Shown: positions 46,641-59,900 of the stretch, in pieces
Numbering within the stretch: the first letter of the stretch is position 1
Layout: every line of letters starts with the position of its first letter
Source of the DNA: Henckelia pumila
Lineage: Eukaryota > Streptophyta > Magnoliopsida > Lamiales > Gesneriaceae
Reading direction: 5' to 3'
Length of the DNA: 64,000 nucleotides
NCBI RefSeq assembly: GCF_033568475.1
Contig: NC_133123.1
Location: forward strand, 20,012,622-20,076,621
Translations under genes and position numbers: made by a program
The notes under the pieces: generated by a model
Told to the model about the DNA's origin: nothing
The model's input: the letters and a program-made list of their open reading frames with translations, nothing else
The model's database searches: none

Positions 46641-47997
46641 CGAGTTGCTAGTACAGTAGTACTTGGGAGTAGTTTGTGGAAAAATTTGTGTTGCTCTACT
46701 GGTCTTAAGATAGTTGTTATGCCTGCAGTGGTGATTTTGGTTTGGTTTCTAAGTTTTTGTTGTCTTTACTAGTAATGTCAGAATTGGTTAACTATGCCTA
46801 CTTATATTATCCCACGACTGTATTCATTCGAAGGTGTCCTTTTTTGTCTTTGAGAATTGGAGTTGCCACATCAATACTGATAAATGTCCAAGAACAGCCT
46901 AATCCCAATGCGCGGAGAAGCTCGACCACCGCGACTAGGCAAGTAGGACAGGACAAGAACAAGATGCAACCAGGCTCTACCCTCGATGAAGAGCTTCTTT
47001 GAATTTTAAAAACATATGATGTGTCAACATCACTATGAAAATGATTATTAACTTTTTATATATAAATTATTGAGTTTGTTATTGTCTTAAGATATATAAA
47101 ATCACTAGTCTAGTGTCTTCCCCCTTAATATGCATCCGTTCAATATCACAAGTGTGTCGTCGGTGCTTATTCTCTACCATTAGAAGTTCTATGTTCGATA
47201 AACTCATCGAATCTAGCAAGAAGCAAATGAGCGGCATACAACTTTGTAGAATCTAGCAAGAAGCACATGGATCACATATCAACGTCGGATACTTTCTGTT
47301 TGCTTCTCCCCAAGTTGGTGGATTATAATATAATGATGGCCGGAGCGCTAACATAATTTACTACCTTAATACATTATTGAAGTGTTTGTAACCTCGTTTT
47401 AAAAAAATAGTTATGAATTTACTAAGAAACAAAAATCTATAATCATTTTTTAGATATTGCAACACTTCGTCACTACATAATTGTTCTAACAATTTCGGTC
47501 TATGAAACCATTAGGATATTATCATTTCTTATTTTAATATCTTTCAAATTCATGTAAAATTAAATTTGAAGAGATTTAACTTATTTTCCAATGGATAAGA
47601 ATTGAATTCAATATGATTGTAACAAAAATACACGAGTGAGTTTCCATCCCCAAGATTTATAATACTACAAGAAAATAATAAAACAAAACTGTGGATACTA
47701 CACCGACTGCATATTCATAGCATTTAACATCGTAATAAATCACGTGATACTAAATATATCAAAAGATTTGATGACCAGACAAAATGACCTTTCACCAACA
47801 AATTCTGTAATAAACGAAAGTTACGTATGTTACAGGTGAAAAATGATTTTGTAGAAAGAATCCAGCATACCTTCTTGGTTTAGTGATTTTCATTTCCTAT
47901 GACTTGATATATCTCTTGAATCTCGCCACGATTAGGTTTATGTATGCATAAATACTTGGATTTGCGCAATGGCGGACTATTGATAGTCCATATCAAA
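46641..47997. other. Intergenic and 3' flank of the GMP synthase gene
   Basis: No gene recognised; open frames here lack any family resemblance. The last ~200 bp before 47998 probably include the GMP synthase 3' UTR. Confidence 0.45.
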
Positions 47998-50657
47998 TCA
48001 CTCCCACTCAATAGTTGATGGAGGCTTCGATGTAATGTCGAGAAGAACTCTGTTTACTCCAGGGACTTCGTTGCAAATCCTAGTGGAAAGCTCGGCAAGA
48101 AACTTGTGATCAAAGTAGTACCTGCATGTGAATGGATAGAACATAGGGTAAGTGTCCACTTAAAGATTTCAAATCAGATCAATACAACTTGTGGTGAGAG
48201 GGACTAATGACGCTCAAATTTTAAGATCCTTGTAGATTCAGTCGATGATTCGTTTCCACCCTTTTCACTCGTTTCAGTTGCTTTTCCATCTTTTAGACAA
48301 ATACACTTCCTGTTCAGTTCATGAATAATACATACAACATAAAATGCAATTGTTCTTAATCAAGAAATGAAAATGAGATCCCTGAGATGGCAGGGACACA
48401 ACTGTTAAAAAGTTCACTGCAGGATGAAAAGGAAAACAAATAAAAATTAAACCTTAAATCAAACTTTGAAATACAACATAAAGGACCGAAACACGACCTA
48501 GTAATGTTAGCAATACAGATACTAATGGATGTAGTAAACAAGGTTTAGAAGCAATGTAATACCAATCTGCCGTCATTCCATCTTGGCTTGTGACCGCTCT
48601 TAGTGTAATGGCATAGCTATGGGTTCTCTGATCCCCTTGAACTCCAACAGTTAATACTGGCATGAACACAGCAAATGCTTGCCATATGGAGTCGTAAATC
48701 CCAGCATCTCGGATTGCTTGAATGAAAATATCATCGGCCTGATGCAGATCGGTCATATAATAACATATTAAATAGATCATTCAAGCACCATAACCACAAT
48801 GCTAGCCTTGGGCTTTATGTACCTTGCGAAGGATATCCAACCGGTTCTCCAAAGTAACATCGCCAGGGACTCGCACAGCAAGGCCAGGTCCAGGGAATGG
48901 GTGACGCTTCAAGAAGGCTTCAGGTACCCCCATTATCTTTCCTAATTTACGAACCTAACAAGCACCCACAGTCTTGTATGAAAGCTGCAGCTAAGTAGAT
49001 GTTGAGGAAAAACAAAAATGACTAAGAGATAAATTTCACACAACTACGTTGACGGTGGAAATTTAAGCCAAATACCTCATCCTTGAACAGAAGTTTAAGC
49101 GGCTCAATTAGCTTCAATTTCATGTCCTTAGGGAGTCCTCCGACATTATGATGGCTTTTGATGGTGTGGGAGTGGGTCCTTCCACTTCCGGGGGGAGGAC
49201 ACGATTCAATCACATCTGGATACAAGGTTCCTTGAACTAAATAAGCAGGTTTCTTTCCTAATTTTTGCTCTAAATCATGGGCAAATGAATCAAAGGTGTT
49301 GATGAATTCACTTCCAATTATTTTCCTTTTCTTTTCAGGTTCAGTAACACCTTTTAGCTTGCTAAGAAATTGCTCAGTCGCATCAATACAAGTAATGGGT
49401 AAGTGAAGATCCCTTTGGAAGGTCTCCATCACTCTTTCTCTCTCCTTCCACCTATGTATAAGAACATTTTATCCCATCAGAATAAATGCGAATAAACACA
49501 AATAAAAAAGCAGTCTTCAATCATTCGTGAGCAGTTATAATTTAGAATTCAACTTTTCCATGAAATTTCAAGCATTTTTTTTATATTTAAAAAAATAAAT
49601 AAGTAAAAGTTGATGAATTTTATCCAACCTTAACAAACCATTGTCAACAAAAACACAATGAAGCCTGTCTCCAATTGCCATATGAACAAGCGTAGCTGCT
49701 ACCGTGGAATCCACACCACCAGATAATGCACAGATGACGTGATCTTCAACTCCAACTGTGTCCTTAATAATTTTTAATTCTTCATCCAGAACATCTTCCA
49801 TCTTCCAGCCAGCAGTTACTCCACATACATCAAAGAGGAAGTATTTCAAAGTTTCCATTCCTTCTGGAGAATGTGTTACCTACAAAAGATTCACTAGGCA
49901 CTCAAGAACAATCATATAGACAAACAGAAGAGCAAAACATAAATGCCTAAACATGCCACACACATATACTTACTCATTAATTAACATAAAAAATACTAAA
50001 AAAGCTGTCTCCTTTACCCACAATTATTAAAAAAGCTGCTGCCTTTACTCATAAAAATCTTTTTTTGTCACAAATATCTATCAAGTTCCACATAAACCAA
50101 AACTATCATACCTCAGGATGATACTGCAACCCATAAAACCTTCTGTCCACATTCTCCACCCCTGCCACAGCCCCCTGTTTACTCCTCGCCACGACCTCGA
50201 ACCCCTCCGGCAACTTCACCGCTTCATCCCCATGACTCATCCACACACTCTGCCTATCCCCTTCCTTTTTATTCCCAAACAACCCACCCACCTTCTCTAC
50301 GTCAATCTCCATCCTTCCATACTCCTGCTTATCCCCAACCCTGACCACACCCCCCAATTGCTGCACAATCAACTGCAGCCCATAGCATATACCCAAAACA
50401 TGAACCTTGTTAGACTCCACATACTCAATGAACCCGGGCGGGAAACAAGGCGCGTTGGGAGCGTGGACGCTGTGGGGGCCACCTGATAGAATGATCACTC
50501 GTGGGTTCAGGTCTGTGATGGATTTCAAGGAGGAAGTGCCATTGATACAGAGGGAGAAGACATTCAGAGCCCGAATCCTCCGGGTGATGAGGTGGGTGTA
50601 CTGCGAGCCGAAGTCCAGAATCAGTACGAGGTTCAATTTGACTTCTTGAGGATCCAT
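47998..50657 (-). CDS. guaA: GMP synthase (glutamine-hydrolysing)
   Basis: Six exons on the minus strand: 50112-50657, 49629-49879, 49076-49451, 48823-48954, 48563-48738 and 47998-48121; all GT-AG, all in phase, 534 residues. It converts XMP to GMP using glutamine and ATP, the last step of de novo guanine nucleotide synthesis, probably in the cytosol as no transit peptide is seen. Residues 1-185 are a class I glutamine amidotransferase (Cys91 in GICYGLQ, His180 and Glu182 in YHPE). The ATP pyrophosphatase loop SGGVDS is at 235-240; [10 protein letters not shown] and the C-terminal TIEWE close the synthase dimerisation domain. Everything needed looks intact. guaA is the bacterial symbol. Confidence 0.95.
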
Positions 50658-51455
50658 TGGCGCAGCAGATAAAAGTGTGAAATTACTAGGTTACCCCTGC
50701 AATTTGACTTCCGTCAAACCCCTCTTCCCAACAAATGAAATTCGAATGCCACTTACCCTTCCCAGATCTGCTGCCGAGGAGAGTTCTCTTCAAATTCTTC
50801 AGCTTTATGTTCCCAGATGACTGTAACCCAGCATTAAACCAGTGATGATTTTTGTAGAAGGATTAATAGTTACTTTCATATTCGAAATTGTATAAATCAA
50901 ACTCGCCATTATTTTTGAAGCATCTGCCTAACATGATTTTTTGACAGCAAAATAAAAGGGAAATTGAAAACAGTAAACAAAAAGTAATTTCCCAATTATG
51001 TTTTCAATCATTCGCAAACCAAGGAGTTATTTGACATGTATAGCAGAGCAGAGCATATCTATTTAAAAAATGCAGTGGAGAACTCATCTGTCGGTGGACA
51101 GTCATTGAAACAAGAAAAAAAATTTCAGAGCAAGAGAAGAAGAAGAAGAAGAAGAAGAAGACGATGGATGCAAAAAACTTGAGAAACGGTCCAAACCTGG
51201 TCTCCAATGAACCCTTGAGAAACAGAAACAGTAAGAAAAATATTGACTGTGGCTTGCTTAGGTATCGAAAGAGAAAATAGAAAATGGAGATACCTTTGCG
51301 CTACCTTGGAGTATGAATGCGGCGGAAAGGAACTACCATCGGGTTACAACCAAAAAAAGGGGGGAGAGATTATTATAGATACTAGGGCGAGGCGAATAAA
51401 TAGGGTAAATGAAAATTTGTCTTGACATCTAATTTATCCCATTAAAAGTTGCATG
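50658..51455 (-). promoter_or_regulatory. Upstream region of the GMP synthase gene
   Basis: About 0.8 kb of noncoding DNA before the minus-strand start codon, with a GAA/TTC microsatellite at 51136-51161. Pyrimidine-rich TTC tracts on the sense strand are common in plant 5' leaders; no TATA box could be chosen with confidence. Confidence 0.35.
51136..51161. repeat. (GAA)n microsatellite
   Basis: About eight GAA units, (TTC)n on the GMP synthase sense strand. Confidence 0.95.
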
Positions 51456-51464
51456 CAAAAGCTT

Positions 51465-52457
51465 GGGAAAAATAAATTTTTAGTCCTCATACTTTTTTAT
51501 CAAACCATTTTTGATCCTTAAACATTTCAACACAACACTTTTAGTCCTTAAACTTTAAAAATTGTAACAAAATTAGTCCTTGTCATTTATTTTATAGTTA
51601 AATATATTTGTGATGACTAATTTATGATATTATTAAATTTTAGGGACTAAAAATGAATAAAATTAATAATAAAATATTGTGAAAAGATAAAATATAAAAA
51701 TAGTAAATGAAATTCTATTTTTTAAGAAATATTTTATGTTTTATCTTTATATTCAAATTGAAAAAAAAATTAAAAACTAAAATTAAAATTAGAGTTTCAA
51801 GATTAGTTTTTATAACATATGTATTTTTTTTTTGTAATTTATTATTAATGTTTAATATTTACGAACATAATTATATATATTACATATTTATATTTGATAT
51901 TTTAAGAAAATTTATCTAGTTTGTATCTTATTATTAAATAAAAGTAAATAATTAATCATATTTAATATCAAATCATTTATTTAGTATGAAAGATATTGAA
52001 TAAGTTTTTAAAAAAATTATTAGAAAACACATTAAAAAATGTTCTTATTAAAATATTTATAGGATATTTTAATTTTAAAATTATATTTGATGATTTTTAT
52101 GCAAAAACTCCATATTCTAAAGTAGATATTTTTTGTTAAAATAAAAAAAAACCATAATAAATTTTATTTACATATAATAAAATTATAAAAAAGAAAAAAT
52201 ATGTTACTAAAAAATGTTTATGCTGTAAATATGTGATTATTTGTGATCTTTATTTTTCTTGTTTATTTTATTTAGGTCCCTATAATTGAAAAATATAATA
52301 AATTATTCCCAAAAATATATTTAATCATAAAAAAAACTATAAGGACTAATTGTGTTGCAATTTGTAAAGTTTAAGAACTAAAAGTGTTACTTTGAAATGT
52401 TTAAGGACCAAAAACATTTTGATGTGAAAGTATAAGGACTAAAACTGTATTTTTTCC
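51465..52457. mobile_element. MULE-type MITE with ~110-bp terminal repeats
   Basis: A 993-bp noncoding element whose ends are long inverted repeats: from gggaaaaataaatttttagtcc through ccttaaacatttcaa and acttttagtccttaaacttt to about 51580, mirrored at about 52340-52457. It is flanked by a 9-bp target duplication caaaagctt (51456-51464, 52458-52466). Long terminal repeats with a 9-bp duplication are typical of Mutator-like elements. The AT-rich interior encodes nothing. Confidence 0.88.
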
Positions 52458-52565
52458 CAAAAGCTTCATCTCTCAACTTTATTTTTGTCAATTTAAAATT
52501 ATTAAATATATTAATTTATTTTTATATATAATATAATTATTTATGAATGTAAATTCACATGCACG

Positions 52566-53064
52566 TAGAGCCGTTAATTTGAGTTAGGTTCGTCGAGTCG
52601 GTCTGCCCCGCCACACAATTTAATTGGGTTCCAACTAAGTGGGCCAACCCTCCTAGGCCCGCGACCCGCGCAGTTTGGCCCGCTGCTGGCCTGGAGAATT
52701 AATATTTTATTTTATTTTTATTGTGAAATATGTATTTTTTTAATGAAAGTTGTAATTTTTTTTGTATTAATTATTTTATATAAAATTTACACATATAAAA
52801 TATATAATTAAATTTTTATTATTTTTTTCTATTAATATTTATTTATGAAATAAAATTTATAATTAATTATAATGATTTTTATTTATTTTTATATGTATTG
52901 AGCCAACCTGCGAGCCATCCCGTCTAACCCGCAACCCACTTTGGGTTGGGTTGAAGATTTTCAGCCAGCCGAGATGGTGGACCGGCCCGCCCTCGATCCG
53001 CAAAAATATGGGTTTTTTATGGGCCGACCCACCCCATCATGAGTTGACCCATTTGACAGCTCTA
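52566..53064. mobile_element. hAT-type MITE, third of the family
   Basis: 499 bp with ends TAGAGCCGTTAATTTG and, on the complement at right, TAGAGCTGTCAAATGG. The flanks catgcacg (52558-52565) and catgcaga (53065-53072) are a decayed 8-bp duplication (6 of 8). GC-rich arms with gggttgggtt and ggcccgccc surround an AT-rich centre. Confidence 0.8.
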
Positions 53065-53271
53065 CATGCAGAATTGTTATTATATATATAAATAAATAAA
53101 AAACTCTTATATGGGTCAATTATATGAAACAAATCTATTATTTGGGTCCATCATTAAAAAAATATTAGTTTATATTATAAATATATGCATAATTAACTTA
53201 GATAAATATCCATGAAACTGTCTCACAAATATATATACATACACACATTAATGTACCTAAAACTCACGTTA

Positions 53272-53566
53272 TCTATACTATTAATAAAGGGAGAGAACAT
53301 AATAATAACTACTTTTGGTGAAACTTTTTTTAATATTTCAAATATACCCTTAATTTGTTGTGGCTTTTGTTTTTTCAATTCAAATTTGATTTACTTTTAA
53401 ATTTATTTATTTAAACTTTATTTTCTTTTTATTTATTGAAAAAATGTTTGAATTTGTTCCGCCACAATTATAAATAATTCAACATTATATAATCATATTT
53501 CTTTATTAAAAAAATCGTTCATATTTTATATTTATGTACACACATCGCATGTGCCAAAGTTGCTAG
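53272..53566 (+). mobile_element. Short non-autonomous Helitron
   Basis: Begins TCTATACTATTAATAAAG and ends CTAG, between A (53271) and T (53567). A hairpin CACAT-CGC-ATGTG (53541-53553) ends 9 nt before CTAG. Its first ~50 bases match the Helitron at 7584 (TCTATACTATT, TAAAGG, TAACTACTTTT), so both belong to one family. No coding capacity. Confidence 0.8.
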
Positions 53567-54690
53567 TGTGTTATATAACCATCCTATAAGTGTAATAATT
53601 GTTTTCATTTCTTCTAAAAAAAAGTTTTTATTTAATAGAATTTTTTAATTAAAATATAATAACTACAACAATGTCGATCAAAATAAAATATTTGAAAGTT
53701 CCAAAAATCGGATGATATTGATTAATGATATGTGACCGACAATTTCGATTATGAATAAATATAGCAAGTGGACTAGGTCAAGTAATAGTAAATGGATGAC
53801 GAGTCCAAGTATCGATCCTACAGAGACTGTAATTAATTATCAAAATTTAATTATTTTACTTAATCTAGTCTAGACAAAATAATAAAAAAGAGTATGATCA
53901 GTTGAATAAAAATTCAAAAAAAAAAAAAGAATTAAAGTAAAAAATAATTATGAAACTATCTAAAAATTAGAGCTCGGTGATAAATTCATGAATTAAAACG
54001 AGACAACCAAGACACACGAATGTATCGAGCTAATCTATGCATCCACTTGGCACAGACTGAAAATTATGTTTATACATGTCACGGTGAATTTTTCTATATT
54101 ATTCATCAATCTATTCTAGACTTGTTAAACATATTCAAGTTGGACGGATTAATTATTTTTAATTAATTATAATCAAACTTAAACGCATTAAATATTTATG
54201 AAAAATCGGTTTTCATATAAAACCTCATATTGAAACCGAATACTATTTCTAGTTAGTTTAACCATATGTTGATTGAAATCTTTAAAGCTATCTTTAATCA
54301 GTCCTCGTTTGATTCATGATTAATCAATAAAAGTGTGACTAAGTGATCAAACTATTTACAAGAAATATTAAACTAACATCAATCAATAATTGAAAATATT
54401 CAAAATATCTCAAACATGCATCTACGTGTCAAACATAAATCAGTCTCGGCCCAATTTTACGGCCTTAGTTGAAGAAAAACTACTCAATAATCAATAACAC
54501 TTATCAATATGAGTGAATAAGTAACGATATACTGAGATAATTTAAACTTTAAGATGCAAAAGAGAGAAATTGAAGAAAAAATGGGAAAAATATTGAGAAA
54601 GGAACAAAAAGTACTAATAAATTTACATTAACAAAGTTAAATAACAAATATTATAAATGAAAAGGGTATAATTACATACATTACTCTTGT
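53567..54690. repeat. Probable LTR relic of a Tat-like element
   Basis: Contains aagtggactaggtcaagtaa, gagtccaagtatcgatccta and cagagactgtaatt in the order seen in the Tat-like LTRs (there gtcaagttttagtaaagag, gtgtcgatcccac). No partner LTR or clean edge. The sequence is AT-rich and noncoding. Confidence 0.4.
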
Positions 54691-54696
54691 GAAATC

Positions 54697-55032
54697 ATGA
54701 GATTGTTGAAAACTTCTTCAACTATTAATCTCTTGTCATTTCAAATTTTAAGTACACATACCCTTAAAAACACATACGAACATGGACGGATCTACATATG
54801 GGCTGTGCTGGGAGGAAATATCTACTTTGATAGTAGTCAAAATGGTTACTATCAATGGTCTGTACAAAGTCGAAAAGATGTTATCATGATGCTAGATTAT
54901 TTTAAATCAAGTACTTTCCGAAGTCATAAATCACGACGATTCTTCCTTATTGAAGAATATTACAGTCTTTACGATCTCAAAGCATTTAAACCTTACAGTA
55001 TTCACCATAAAGCATGGCTAGCTATGAGCTAA
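54697..55032 (+). pseudogene. LAGLIDADG homing-endonuclease-like C-terminal fragment
   Basis: An open frame of 111 codons. From about residue 30 (IYIWAVLGGNIYFDSSQNGY) through YQWSVQSRKDVIMMLDYF and RFFLIEEYYSLYDLKAF to KAWLAMS it resembles the last third of LAGLIDADG endonucleases encoded by group I introns. The N-terminal LAGLIDADG helix is absent, so it is a fragment. Following sequence to about 55270 is noticeably less AT-rich than its surroundings, fitting a piece of organellar DNA moved to the nucleus. I recognise the fold pattern from memory only; the source genome is unknown. Confidence 0.45.
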
Positions 55033-56908
55033 TGATGACTATTGAAGGCCGGGCCAAGGCAAGGAATGCGAGAACAAGGGAAGTCCTGCTTTGACTGTAT
55101 TCAAAAAGCAAGCTCAGATTCCTCTCATAACCATGAGTGGGATTTTCTTCTAGAAAGAATGTGTGGTAAGTAAAAGAAACAGTTATTCTTTAGCTTTTTT
55201 AAGCTATTTCAGCCTATGGCACCTGAGCATCGGCATGACGTTCTCATATGATCCTGTGATTGGCTATAGCACAACTATTTTTTTGTGTTATATATATATA
55301 TATATAATTTCAAAATAATTAATAGTGTACTAAATTTGAAATCTTGTATGCTTGTTTTTTTTAAAAAAATTCTATAAAATCCAGCTTATGACTTCGGCCT
55401 CTCAAGTCTCAAATACATATACAAACGAAATATCTTTTTTGTTTGAGATTAATTTTTAAAATTATAATAGTTGTGTGATATGAATATATTAAGAAGTGAT
55501 ATTTTTCATGATTTGAGAGAAAAATATATTACTTGAATAATGAAATTATTCGTTGTTGCATCAAAATAAATTATAGTGGTTGGAAAAAAATGAAAATTTT
55601 GAGTTTTATTTATTTTTGTATAACTCTAAATTCATGAAATTTTCAGATGAGTTTCACAATATATTATGTTTTTTTAATAATAATATATAATTTATTACTT
55701 TAAGTTCAAATCCACCCTAACTCTAATTCATAAATTCGTCATTGCGTACGGACAATGGATTGTATGCTAGAAATTTGAAAACATAGGGACTTATATCACG
55801 ATTTCACAGGAGTAGTGTATACTATTATCCCAAAAATATTATAAACAAATTTTAATATCATTTTATATACTAAATTAGTTAGTATGAGATGCTCAAGTTT
55901 AATAATACAGTAAGACACCGTTTCAAGTTACACGTTATTAATCTATTGATAATTCAATTATCTTATCCGATCTCAAGTTTACTTAATTTTATTATTTATC
56001 AATTTACTAATTATTTATTTTAAATCAATCAAATCATTAATTATTTACCGTACGTTAATCAAATTATTGAATTTAAATTACAATTTCACCTTTAATAAAT
56101 AATGTTATTCATATTTGATCAATTAGTTCAAGGACAAAATGCTAATTTATCATCTTATTTAAAATTTAATCAACCAAAGCGAACAAAATATTATTTATTT
56201 AACTATCACTATTTATTTATTTAGTATATGAATTATAAATGAAAAAAATATTGGGTTACTTGCATACATCAACATTATGAAATCTCGAGATCAAGAACTT
56301 CTTATAAAAAAAGAATTATCTATTAACTCATAGTGTTCTCAAATCTTGAGCGCATACATTCCAAGTTTTTAAATTTTGAGCATTATCTTCTGTTTATTCG
56401 TGTTTTCAGATGTGTTTGTGCTCAAAATTTGAATTTTTTTTTTAATAATTTCACATGATAATATCTACAACTATCCCAAAAAATTATTAAATGCCCATTT
56501 GGCCGTGTGAGTTCAGAAACAAATGTCGCATTCAATTCGTTAAAATAAAATAAAGCATACAATAAACTACTATGCTACTATTGAAAACAAATTTTATATT
56601 CTAATCATAAAAAAAATAAATTTTGTATGATTAAAAAAATCAATAAAAGCCGATGACAAATAGCTTATTTGACATTGAGGTCTCCGGTTTGTGAGCAATT
56701 GGAACAATCTTATTCTTCAACTCAAAAAAAAAATTATAAAAAACGAATAATCTTTTTTTTAGAAAAATTTTCAAAAAATATAATTCTTAAAGAAAATATA
56801 TATTTTGAATACGACGTCGTTGGGTCGCTGTATCCCTCTCTTCGCAACAGTAGTCAGTAATAAAGTAGCAACACCGTTTATCCAGTCGTCTGCCTTTCTA
56901 CTAAAACC
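55033..56908. other. AT-rich intergenic DNA and promoter side of the MurE homologue
   Basis: The first ~240 bp continue the possible organellar insert. A TA run is present near 55289-55306. The rest is AT-rich with no genes; the last ~100 bp should be the 5' UTR of the downstream gene. Confidence 0.45.
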
Positions 56909-59900
56909 ATGGCGCTTGGATTCCTCTCTCTACGGCCCTTCCCGCCACCGCGGCCACCGCTCTCCTTCTCTCCGAAACTCAAATCCAACACCGTTAACCA
57001 CCGCATTCTCCTTCTGAAGCCACCCATTCCCTCCGCAATCGGCCCTGATGGCAAATACTACCCCACCTCAGCTGACGATGACCCACCTGAAGCTTCTGAG
57101 GACTCCATGCACGGCGTCAACAAGTTTCAGCAAATCCAACGCCAGGCGGCCCGTGCTCGCAAGGTTCAAGAAGAAGAGTACAAAAAAGATCAGCCCATTT
57201 TCCTCAAAGCCCTCGAGGAGACGGAGGATAATCCCGCTTCTCTTAACAATGATGATTCTGGGGATGATCTTTTTGGGGAGATTGATAAGGCTATTACGTT
57301 GAAACGCCAAGAATTTATCAAGAAGGGGTTGATTAAGCCAGCCCCCAAGAAAGAGCCGGTGCCCGAACTTGAGAGTGTGGATGAGTTGGAGCCGGAGGAA
57401 GTTGTTGATTTGGAGGAAATTAGTGAGCTTCAAGGGTTGGCCGAGGTTTCTGATGATGAAAGCGTGGATGAAGATGAGGAAAGTTTGGATTTTGAGGTGG
57501 GCAATGGTGAGGTTTCGAGCAATTTATCTTCATTTGATATTGATTTGGATGATTTTGGAAAGACCAAGACTAGGATTGTTGAGCCTAAGTTTAAGATCAG
57601 CTTAGCTGAGCTGTTGGATGATAGTAAAGTTGTTCCTATATTGGTGTCTGGTGATTTGGAGGTCAAAATCAGTGGGATTTCTCATGATTCTCGCCTTGTT
57701 GAGAGTGGAGATTTGTTTGTGTGTCGTGTTGGGAAGAAAACAGACGGGCACCTGTATCTATCGGAAGCAGATAAGAGAGGTGCTGTTGCAGTTGTGGCAA
57801 GTAAGGAGATGGATATAGGGGATACTTTGGGATGTAGGGCACTGGTAATGGTGGAGGATACGGATGCTGTATTGGCTACTTTAGCATCTTCCTTTTTCAG
57901 GTATCCTTCAAAGAGCATGTACGTCATTGGGATCACTGGGACAAATGGGAAGACAACAACTTCCCATTTGATTAAAGGGATGTACGAGGCAATGGGATTG
58001 AGGACAGGAATGTTGAGTACAGTGGCGAATTATGTTCATGGAGACAACAAGCTGGAGTCAACCAAGGCGACTATGGATTCAGTTTTGATCCAGAGGTTGA
58101 TAGGAAAAATGCTGCACAATGGGACAGAGGCACTGGTCATGGAGGCTTCTTCTCATGAACTGGCCCTGGGACGGTGTGATGAGGTTGACTTTGACATTGC
58201 AGTTTTCACTAACTTGACAAGGGACCATTTGGATTTTCATGGGACGGTTGCGGAGTACAGAGATGCCATGGCCAAACTTTTTTCGAGGATGGTTGATCCA
58301 GAACGCCATCGCAAGATAGTAAATATAGATGATCCAAATGCAACTTTCTTTATCTCACAAGGGAATCCTGAGGTACCGGTTGTGACCTTTGCAATGGAGA
58401 ATAAGAATGCTGATGTACATCCTCTAAAGTTTGAATTGTCTTTGTTTGAGACCCAAGTTCTAGTCAATACACCTCAAGGTATATTGGAAATTTCGTCAGG
58501 GCTACTTGGAAGGCATAATATTTACAGCATGCTTGCAGCAGTTGCTGTTGGGATTGCAGTTGGGGCTCCTTTGGAGGATATTGTACGAGGGATTGAAGAG
58601 GTTGATGCGGTGCCGGGCAGGTGTGAGTTGATAGATGAGGAACAGGCTTTTGGAGTGGTTGTAGACCATGCACAAACTCCTGGTGCTTTGTCTAGACTTC
58701 TTGATCATGTTAGAGAACTTTCCCCCAGGAGAATTATAACCGGTATGGACTCATAACCTTTGACTCTCTAAATCTGTCTCTCGGTTGGAATGCATCCAAG
58801 TTTGTTGTTTCTCAATAGTCTGGAAGTGTTTGTGGTCGACATCATTTCTTTCTTCAAACTAGTACATACTTTCAATAGACAGTTTTGACCTGGTGCTACT
58901 TAGTTTAGAAAGTTGAGTAAACTAAACAGCAAATGAATATTTTATGTTTTATGGTGATACAAATGAAGGTCGAGGCTGAGGATTTGAAGAATTGGGCCAA
59001 GACAAGAAATAATGAAATATAGAGAAGTGGAATCAGGTCAAAGCCTCCTATATCAAAAAAGGAGAAAGGATAGGCTTTATGCATGTAGTGGAGAGAATAA
59101 AAAAAGTTTGTTATTTTTTGGCATTGAGCTTATGAGTGATGGTAGTTACTGGTTAACACTTCTAGGGAGAGAATAGAAAGATATTATTTATGGATATTCT
59201 TGCCCTAGGGGCTTGGGGGCAATATCCTTATTTTGTTCTTAGTGTGAAAGTTTGGTTCTGTGATGATATCAGAAGGAAAGTAAAATGCATTCAATGTCAA
59301 TTAAGTTGATCCTGTGGTTTAGACTTACAAGAACTATAGGATATTGGCATTGATATTCATTTAGATTGGAGTCAGTTGGAGTTTAAAGATTATGCTTCGT
59401 GAGTTCCTTTTCTATTTAAGGAACCACTGAACTCTAGAATCAACCTCAACATTGATTTTTTCTTTTTGTCAAAATTCAGCACTGGTACAACATAATGCCA
59501 CGGATGCTGAATTTTGTCGTAGAATTCGTGTTCTCTCCAAATCTTACCGAGTTATTAAAATAATTAAACATCGAAAGCTTTCAAGTGCCGACTGATCGAT
59601 TGCAATTTGCAATTTCTCTTGGTTTGCACATAACTCTTGGATTCCAATTTGATTGGAGCTTTCCATTTAAAACACGATTTGCTAACAATTCTATTCATGT
59701 TGTTTGGAACATTTATGTTAGAATGTGGTCTCATAGGCTCTTTTGAAACATGAAAGTGAATCCTCAATATTGTTGATTTTATTACCGTGATTTCTGCTTA
59801 TTCTTCTTTTGGACCATTTTTGTATTAGTATGTGAGCTCATATTCTATTTTAAAACATGAAAGCAAATCCTCAATCATTGCCGATTTTTTAACAGCAATT

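Noticed and set aside
46440-47002. Plus-strand frames of 110 and 86 codons
   Set aside because: They are antisense to the LINE tail or have no family resemblance.
51707-51919. Phe/Ile-rich 70-codon frame that looks like a membrane peptide
   Set aside because: It is AT-rich noncoding interior of the MULE-type MITE.
58743-58756. Stop codon in the MurE ORF as the true end of the gene
   Set aside because: The frame runs into an intron at 58743 (GT); conserved C-terminal exons follow in phase.
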